From Moorella glycerini (GTDB lineage Bacteria; Bacillota; DSM-521; Neomoorellales; Neomoorellaceae): a stretch of 64,000 nt of DNA. Made by a program: the position numbers and the translations under genes. The notes under the pieces are model-generated. The model did no database searches, was not told the DNA's origin, and saw only the letters and a list, made by a program, of their open reading frames with translations. Shown piece by piece: positions 59,370-64,000 of this stretch; position 1 is the stretch's first letter, and each line of letters begins with the position of its first letter. The stretch covers positions 2,542,001-2,606,000 of the forward strand of contig NZ_CP046244.1 in assembly GCF_009735625.1 (NCBI RefSeq), given 5' to 3'.

Positions 59370-60344
59370 ATGGAAGCAAGGCAGCATACTAGAGGAAGGC
59401 CGCGATTAGGCTTGGCCCTGGGGGGCGGTGGTGCCAGGGGCTATGCCCACTTAGGGGTTCTCAAGGCTCTACAGGAAGCAAACATTCCTATTGACGTTAT
59501 CGCTGGGACCAGTATGGGGGCGGTAGTTGGTGCCGCCTATGCCTCCGGGTACCAGATCGAAGAATTGGTGGATATGGCTCTGCAGATGCGCTGGCGACAG
59601 TTGTTTGGCCTGGCAGACCCGACGCTACCCCGCCAGGGCGTGATTGCCGGCAAACGGTTGGAAAGGTACTTTGAAACCTTAACCCGGGGGAGGGACTTTA
59701 ATCAACTCGAAAAAACTTTAGTCGTCGTGGCCACCGACATAACTACAGGAGAAGAAGTGCGCCTTAACTCCGGGCCGGTGGCCCGGGCTTTGCGGGCCAG
59801 CACCGCAGTGCCGGGCGTCTTTTGCCCGGTCGAGTCAGGGAATCGCTTGCTGGTTGATGGGTCTATAACCACACCAGTGCCTGTGAGAGTAGCTGCGGAT
59901 GCGGGGGCAGAGGTGGTGGTAGCTGTTGATGTATGCTCGCCGGTGGACCGGACTGATGTCCTGGTGCAGGCATGGAAGTGGTTAAAGGAGATACCTTTCA
60001 GGCAAACTTATTGCCTGGCGGGGGTACCGGGTTTCTTACACTTCCTGAAGCCGGGATTGCCCGAGAGTATCAACATTGTTGGCCGTTCACTGGAACTGTA
60101 CGACCGTTACCTGAAGGTTTCCTCGCCAGGGACGCCCTCCGTGCATTACTGGCTGTTGAAGCCGGCAGTGGAAAATGTAAGGTGGTACGAGTTTCACCGG
60201 GTCAGGGAGTGTATCCAGGCAGGGGAAGCTGTTGGAAGGCAGGTGGTCGATCAGGTCAACATCTTGCTGGAAACAGGGGACTTTGCTGAGGGGACCGGCC
60301 ATCAAACTGGATGGACAAAAAAGGTAACGGGAGGAGAGCAATGA
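59370..60344 (+). CDS. Patatin-like phospholipase (RssA/YchK type)
   Basis: 324 residues from ATG 59370 (GGAGG 9 nt upstream; GTG 59364 is closer). Ser-Asp dyad hydrolase: oxyanion loop LGGGGARGYAHLG near residue 16, nucleophile GTSMG, and DGS in LVDGSITTPVPV. Hydrolyses acyl chains of lipids. Stop overlaps a short frame (ATGA). Confidence 0.92.
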   Translation: MEARQHTRGRPRLGLALGGGGARGYAHLGVLKALQEANIPIDVIAGTSMGAVVGAAYASGYQIEELVDMALQMRWRQLFGLADPTLPRQGVIAGKRLERYFETLTRGRDFNQLEKTLVVVATDITTGEEVRLNSGPVARALRASTAVPGVFCPVESGNRLLVDGSITTPVPVRVAADAGAEVVVAVDVCSPVDRTDVLVQAWKWLKEIPFRQTYCLAGVPGFLHFLKPGLPESINIVGRSLELYDRYLKVSSPGTPSVHYWLLKPAVENVRWYEFHRVRECIQAGEAVGRQVVDQVNILLETGDFAEGTGHQTGWTKKVTGGEQ

Positions 60345-60439
60345 AGCCTGGGAGCGATATTTCAGTAATGATAGCCGGTACCGGCGCCGCCGTACTGGAC
60401 CAAAATACAAACAGAGGAGGTAGGCGGGAAATGGTTTGA
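60341..60439 (+). CDS. Possible 32-residue coupled ORF
   Basis: ATG overlaps the patatin stop (ATGA) and GGAGAG precedes it. Encodes MKPGSDISVMIAGTGAAVLD and a short basic tail. Not recognised; may be a relic of an enzyme N-terminus. Confidence 0.25.
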   Translation: MKPGSDISVMIAGTGAAVLDQNTNRGGRREMV

Positions 60440-60500
60440 ATGGAATATATATCTAGAAAGTTTGGTGTCCACTAAAAAAGCGTAGAGGAGGAACTCCGTG

Positions 60501-61874
60501 ATGAAAAAATGGGGAGCTAACCTGGAATTTGCCAAGCGGTACGTAGGTGAGAAAGTATTAAGGGAGTTGTTAAGCTATCTGAGCAGGGACCCGGTCCATC
60601 ACCTTGAGCAACTGCTCAGCCTTGGTAAACTTATAGCCCGGCGGGAGGAACATAAGCAAAATGTGGCTGCCTTAGAAAAGGCGATTATTGATAACCCGGC
60701 AGTACGACAACTGACGGAGGGGATATTGAAGGATACCCATCCCAACGTATTGCAACGGTTATTATATAACTTTTTTATCAATTCAATGCTAATGGGCGTG
60801 CCCAGGCAGTTACATTTGTCACAAACTATGGGATTCAACGTACCCCATACTATCCTGGTAGATCCCACCAGCGCCTGCAACCTGCGGTGCGAGGGGTGCT
60901 GGGCCGGCGCTTACGCCCACCACGACGAGCTTGATTACGAGCGCCTGGACCGCCTCTGCAGCGAGGCCAAGGAACTGGGGATTTATTGGATGGTGATGTC
61001 CGGCGGCGAACCCTTCATGTACCCGCGCTTGTTCGACCTGGCCGCCAAGCATAGCGACATGGCTTTCATGCTGTATACCAACGGTACCAGGATTGATGAC
61101 CGGGTAGCGGACCAGATCGTGGCGGTGGGCAACCTGTCCCCGGCCTTCAGCCTGGAAGGTTGGGAGGACAGGACCGACCGCCGGCGGGGGCCGGGGGTAT
61201 TTAAAAAAGTGACCGCCGCCATGGACCGGCTGCGGGAGCGGGGAGCGGTCTTCGGCGTGTCCCTTACCGCCACCCGGGAGAACGTGGAAGAAATAACATC
61301 CGACGCATTTGTGGACTTCCTGGTGGAGAAAGGGGCCAGGTATGGCTGGATCTTCCACTATATCCCCATCGGCCGCAACCCTAACCCGGACCTGATGCTG
61401 GCGCCGGAGCAGCGATCCTACATGGCCACGCGCGTACCCGCCATCCGCAGGAACAAGCCCCTTGTGCTGGCCGACTTCTGGAACGACGGGGAATTTACCC
61501 AGGGGTGCATTGCCGGCGGGCGGCGGTACTTCCACGTTACCGCCAGCGGCGCGGTGGAGCCGTGTGCTTTTGTCCACTTCTCCACGCACAACATCAAAGA
61601 TCACAGTCTAAAGGAGATTTTGCGCTCACCGTTGTTTACCGCCTTCCAAAAAAGGCAGCCTTTCTGCGGCGACCACCTGCGGCCCTGTCCCATTATCGAC
61701 GTGCCTGCCGCCCTCCGGGATATCGTGGCGGAAAGCGGGGCCAGGCCCACCCACGACGGCGCCGGCGACGTGCTGAAAGGGGAAGTAGGCGAATTCTTGG
61801 ACCGGCGGGCGGCGGCCTGGGCGGAGGCGGTAGCGCAGCTACGGTCCCGGCAAGCCTCGAAGACCGTATCCTGA
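60501..61874 (+). CDS. Radical SAM protein, possibly lipid related
   Basis: 457 residues from ATG 60501 (GGAGG 9 nt upstream). A 110-residue helical N-terminal region is followed by a radical SAM core with CNLRCEGCW near residue 130 and SGGEPF near 171. The C-terminal part has cysteines at CIAGG, CAFVHF, CGDHLRPCP, suggesting an extra cluster (SPASM-like). Location behind plsC and a patatin hints at lipid chemistry; bacterial radical SAM proteins that couple fatty acid tails in membrane-spanning lipids are one candidate family. That assignment is a guess. Confidence 0.75.
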   Translation: MKKWGANLEFAKRYVGEKVLRELLSYLSRDPVHHLEQLLSLGKLIARREEHKQNVAALEKAIIDNPAVRQLTEGILKDTHPNVLQRLLYNFFINSMLMGVPRQLHLSQTMGFNVPHTILVDPTSACNLRCEGCWAGAYAHHDELDYERLDRLCSEAKELGIYWMVMSGGEPFMYPRLFDLAAKHSDMAFMLYTNGTRIDDRVADQIVAVGNLSPAFSLEGWEDRTDRRRGPGVFKKVTAAMDRLRERGAVFGVSLTATRENVEEITSDAFVDFLVEKGARYGWIFHYIPIGRNPNPDLMLAPEQRSYMATRVPAIRRNKPLVLADFWNDGEFTQGCIAGGRRYFHVTASGAVEPCAFVHFSTHNIKDHSLKEILRSPLFTAFQKRQPFCGDHLRPCPIIDVPAALRDIVAESGARPTHDGAGDVLKGEVGEFLDRRAAAWAEAVAQLRSRQASKTVS

Positions 61875-61913
61875 ACTGAAAACAAGCTTTGTTTCGTTAA
61901 AATGATACCGCCC

Positions 61914-61943
61914 TTGACGGGGCCGGCACAGGGGGGTGATAAT
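61914..61943 (+). promoter_or_regulatory. Possible sigma-A promoter, HTH gene
   Basis: TTGACG (61914-61919) and GATAAT (61938-61943) with 18-bp spacing, 40 bp before the regulator start. Confidence 0.4.
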
Positions 61944-61984
61944 ATTAATTGAGAGCAATAACTAACCTGGGGGAGGAAAATATA

Positions 61985-62683
61985 ATGCGCATCACCCGGC
62001 GGCGCCTGGACTTCCTGCAAAAGATTAAACAGCTTTACGAAGCTACCAACTTGCCGGTGCATTACGCGCGGGTGGCCGAACTGCTGGGAGTCAGCAAGTG
62101 GAGCGCTTACGAGATGCTGAAAACATTGGAAAAGGAAGGTTTTTTGGCCAGCCAGTACGAAGTGAACCAGGGAGAAAAGTTTCCCGGCCGGGCGATGGTG
62201 CTGTTCGCGCCTACCCGCCTGGCTGAGGCGGTGCTGTCAGGGAAAACCCTGGAGGAGAAGGTTCCTGTTAAGGAATGGCGGCAAGTTAAAGAACGGTTGT
62301 TGTCCCTGTGCGAAGAACTGAAAAAGAACAATCCCAGGGAATTGATCGAACAACTGATGGCGGAACTGCCCGGCCTGGAACGCCCTTTGATTTTCAGTGC
62401 GTATATGATTACTCTCTTGATCGTACTATTGCAAACCCTGAGTGAAAAAAGCATCTCGCTTATCAAAAACGTGGTGATGAATGCGGTCAAGGAGGAAATA
62501 GGACTGGCCATATTTGCCGGCGCCGTCTTGGGCAGTATGATGAAAACAGCCACCCAATTTCCACTGCTATCCCAGATTGTCAGCTATATGGGCAGATTTC
62601 AGATCAACCTGGCTGAACTCAATAAATCTGAACAAGCACTCCTGATGGACTTCCTGGAGAAGGGGTTGGAAAAAGCAACATAA
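61985..62683 (+). CDS. HTH-domain transcriptional regulator
   Basis: 232 residues from ATG 61985 with GGGGGAGG upstream (a frame from TTG 61949 is less likely). N-terminal winged helix at about 8-60 (VHYARVAELLGVSKWSAYEMLKTLEKEGFL), resembling MarR/DtxR-type domains, then a helical region with a hydrophobic segment (FSAYMITLLIVLLQTL). No ligand assigned. Probably regulates the lipid cluster. Confidence 0.75.
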   Translation: MRITRRRLDFLQKIKQLYEATNLPVHYARVAELLGVSKWSAYEMLKTLEKEGFLASQYEVNQGEKFPGRAMVLFAPTRLAEAVLSGKTLEEKVPVKEWRQVKERLLSLCEELKKNNPRELIEQLMAELPGLERPLIFSAYMITLLIVLLQTLSEKSISLIKNVVMNAVKEEIGLAIFAGAVLGSMMKTATQFPLLSQIVSYMGRFQINLAELNKSEQALLMDFLEKGLEKAT

Positions 62684-62792
62684 TTCTCTTGGCAAGATAT
62701 TTGGGGATATAGGGGATATTGGCGATACTGGGGTTAACTAATGAGAGATTTGACAGATATTAGCATTACAAAAAATTGAGGAGGAGTAATAC

Positions 62793-63092
62793 ATGAAAGA
62801 ATTGGTACGCAAGGCCTTTGCCCTGGGTTGGGGAGCCATAGCCTTAACCAGGGAAGCGGCGGAAAAATTGGTGGACGAACTGGTGAAAAAAGGGGAAATG
62901 GGCCGGGAAGAGGCCAGGGAACTGGTAAATGACCTGCTGGAACGGGGTAAAAAAGAGCGGGAAGAGGTACAAAAAGTCATCCGCCAGGAAATGGAGCGAG
63001 TGCTGGGTGAATTAAACCTGCCCTCCCGGGACGACCTGTTGCGGCTGGAAGAAAAGGTAGACCGGCTGCTACAGCGGGGTGAGGAGAAGTAG
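62793..63092 (+). CDS. Phasin-like / PhaF-type coiled-coil protein
   Basis: 99 residues, GAGGAGG 8 nt before ATG. Almost entirely amphipathic helix with charged heptads (EEARELVNDLLERGKKEREEV) and a coiled coil at the end, typical of small phasin-family or poly-hydroxyalkanoate regulator proteins. It may coat lipid granules or membranes; function not shown. Confidence 0.75.
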   Translation: MKELVRKAFALGWGAIALTREAAEKLVDELVKKGEMGREEARELVNDLLERGKKEREEVQKVIRQEMERVLGELNLPSRDDLLRLEEKVDRLLQRGEEK

Positions 63093-63590
63093 GTGAGCCG
63101 CCATAGTGAGGAGGGATTAGCAAAATTTGCACCCCTGCCTCCTCGTCTACTGCCAGCGCCTGGCAATATACGTTGCCTCTTACAGCGCAGAGGGGCGTTA
63201 CCTCTTGCGTTACGGTAAAACGCCCGGTAAAGAATATACCCTCTTCTACGCGCAACTTTAGCCAATTAAAGCGAAGGCCAGCCGGGGTTATAATCGTCGT
63301 CAGGGCGGCCAGGGTCCGTTTCCCTCGTCCGGGAGGAGATGATTTCCCTTTGATCTCCACAACAAGGATACGATCGCCTTTTGCGAAGAAGTGTCAAGGT
63401 CAATTGCAGCCAGCCGGTAATAAATAGCCTCGGCAACTTCATCCAGGGTGTGTTTACATTTTATTATAACGGATGTGGTATAAATTGAAGGGCAGGTGTC
63501 CTCATCCAGGAAATTTCCCCGGATAACATTGGCACCGGCGGCAGACCGCTTTCCGAATTACACACTTATCGGTAGACTTGAGGTGGGAAT
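63093..63590 (-). other. Gap with a decayed minus-strand reading frame
   Basis: About 500 bp. On the minus strand 63100-63390 a frame reads GDRILVVEIKGKSSPPGRGK and RVEEGIFFTGRFTVTQEV then NVYCQALAVDEEAG, which looks like real protein but runs without a clear start and past the expected end into the opposite gene. Probably a gene remnant; not identified. Confidence 0.35.
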
Positions 63591-64000
63591 ATGGCTGCCG
63601 GTAAAATAGTTGAATTTAAAGAGGGATATTCTAAATATTTGCTGGGCCTTTTGCTGGTATTATTATTGAGCTGGCTGGGCCTCAACCTGGCGGGCGATTT
63701 TAACCTGACACGCCTCATCCAGGGCTGGCAACTCATGGATCTCCCCCTAGTCATTGGGGCCTGCCTGTTGACCGCCAGCCTGTGGCTGATAGAAACCTTA
63801 AGGATGCAGGTTCTATTAAGGTTGGCCGGCACCAGGCTGTCGTTCTTTAAAGTCCTACAGGTTAACCTGGCCTTTGCTTTTGCCGGGGCGGTAACCCCGG
63901 CAGGGATGGGGGCTACACCGGCCCTGGTTTATTTTTTCTTCCGCCAGGGGGTAAAATTGGAAGCTGCCATGGCTGTGGCTACGGCCAGGATGCTGTTAAG
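63591..64000 (+). CDS. YbhN/LPG-synthase-type membrane protein, 3' end outside window
   Basis: ATG 63591 with GAGGTGG upstream, open to the window edge (136 codons). Hydrophobic segments at about 16-35, 50-70 and 85-115; FAFAGAVTPAGMGATPALVYFFFRQGV is the conserved region of the lysylphosphatidylglycerol synthase TM (UPF0104/YbhN) family. Those proteins flip or modify lipids; without the C-terminal half the subtype is open. Confidence 0.82.
   Translation, partial: MAAGKIVEFKEGYSKYLLGLLLVLLLSWLGLNLAGDFNLTRLIQGWQLMDLPLVIGACLLTASLWLIETLRMQVLLRLAGTRLSFFKVLQVNLAFAFAGAVTPAGMGATPALVYFFFRQGVKLEAAMAVATARMLL

Noticed and set aside
1-64000. Search by eye for CRISPR repeats, tRNA and rRNA genes, prophage and origin sequences.
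   Set aside because: None could be supported.

Overview
The window reads as a chromosome segment of a thermophilic, probably acetogenic Firmicute of the Moorella type. That is an inference from low-redundancy indicators: a tungsten-type aldehyde:ferredoxin oxidoreductase, a clostridial 2-enoate reductase, frequent GTG/TTG starts with strong AGGAGG sites, sigma-54 enhancer-binding proteins with PrpR-type sensors, and IS1634-type transposons. No rRNA, tRNA or CRISPR array was seen.

Layout. 1-10.4 kb: an aromatic/oxo-acid module with a divergent AOR/TrmB pair, an NCS2-type permease, two hydratase-aldolase (DHDPS-fold) genes each paired with a transporter (MatC-type and BenE-type), and a GntR regulator. 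10.5-28.7 kb: four PrpR_N-PAS-AAA+-Fis regulators interleaved with a TRAP transporter operon, a TerC-type protein, a 2-enoate reductase, a second MatC-type carrier, and relics. 28.9-52.9 kb: a fumarate-addition island. It has two complete CAB sets resembling benzylsuccinate synthase (small Fe-S subunit, 862-residue glycyl radical subunit with the CMSPG and RVAGYSA motifs, second small Fe-S subunit). With them come an orphan TRAP binding protein, three MFS carriers, two iron-sulfur flavoproteins, two activases, a MoxR ATPase with a VWA partner, a DUF4125-like protein, and a fumarate-supply operon (class I fumarase alpha and beta plus malic enzyme). 53-58.6 kb: an unstable zone with an intact IS1634-type element inside a Uma2 gene, a MazEF pair, an MNT gene with a broken HEPN partner, and a ComM fragment. 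58.6-64 kb: a lipid-flavoured cluster (PlsC, patatin, radical SAM, HTH regulator, phasin-like) and the start of a YbhN/LPG-synthase membrane protein.

How it may work together. Nine sites match the sigma-54 pattern GG-N10-GC and precede the transporter, enoate reductase, glycyl radical, activase, flavoprotein and fumarase operons, so the four enhancer-binding proteins probably run one regulon. Malic enzyme and fumarase can turn pyruvate into fumarate, the co-substrate of fumarate-adding enzymes; the hydratase-aldolases release pyruvate, and their aldehyde products suit the AOR. The usual downstream genes for benzylsuccinate (CoA-transferase, acyl-CoA dehydrogenase) are not in the window, so the real substrate is unknown. 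Many decayed fragments (third glycyl radical enzyme, activase, DctM, MatC, Uma2/MazE) show that the region turns over rapidly by duplication, conversion and loss.
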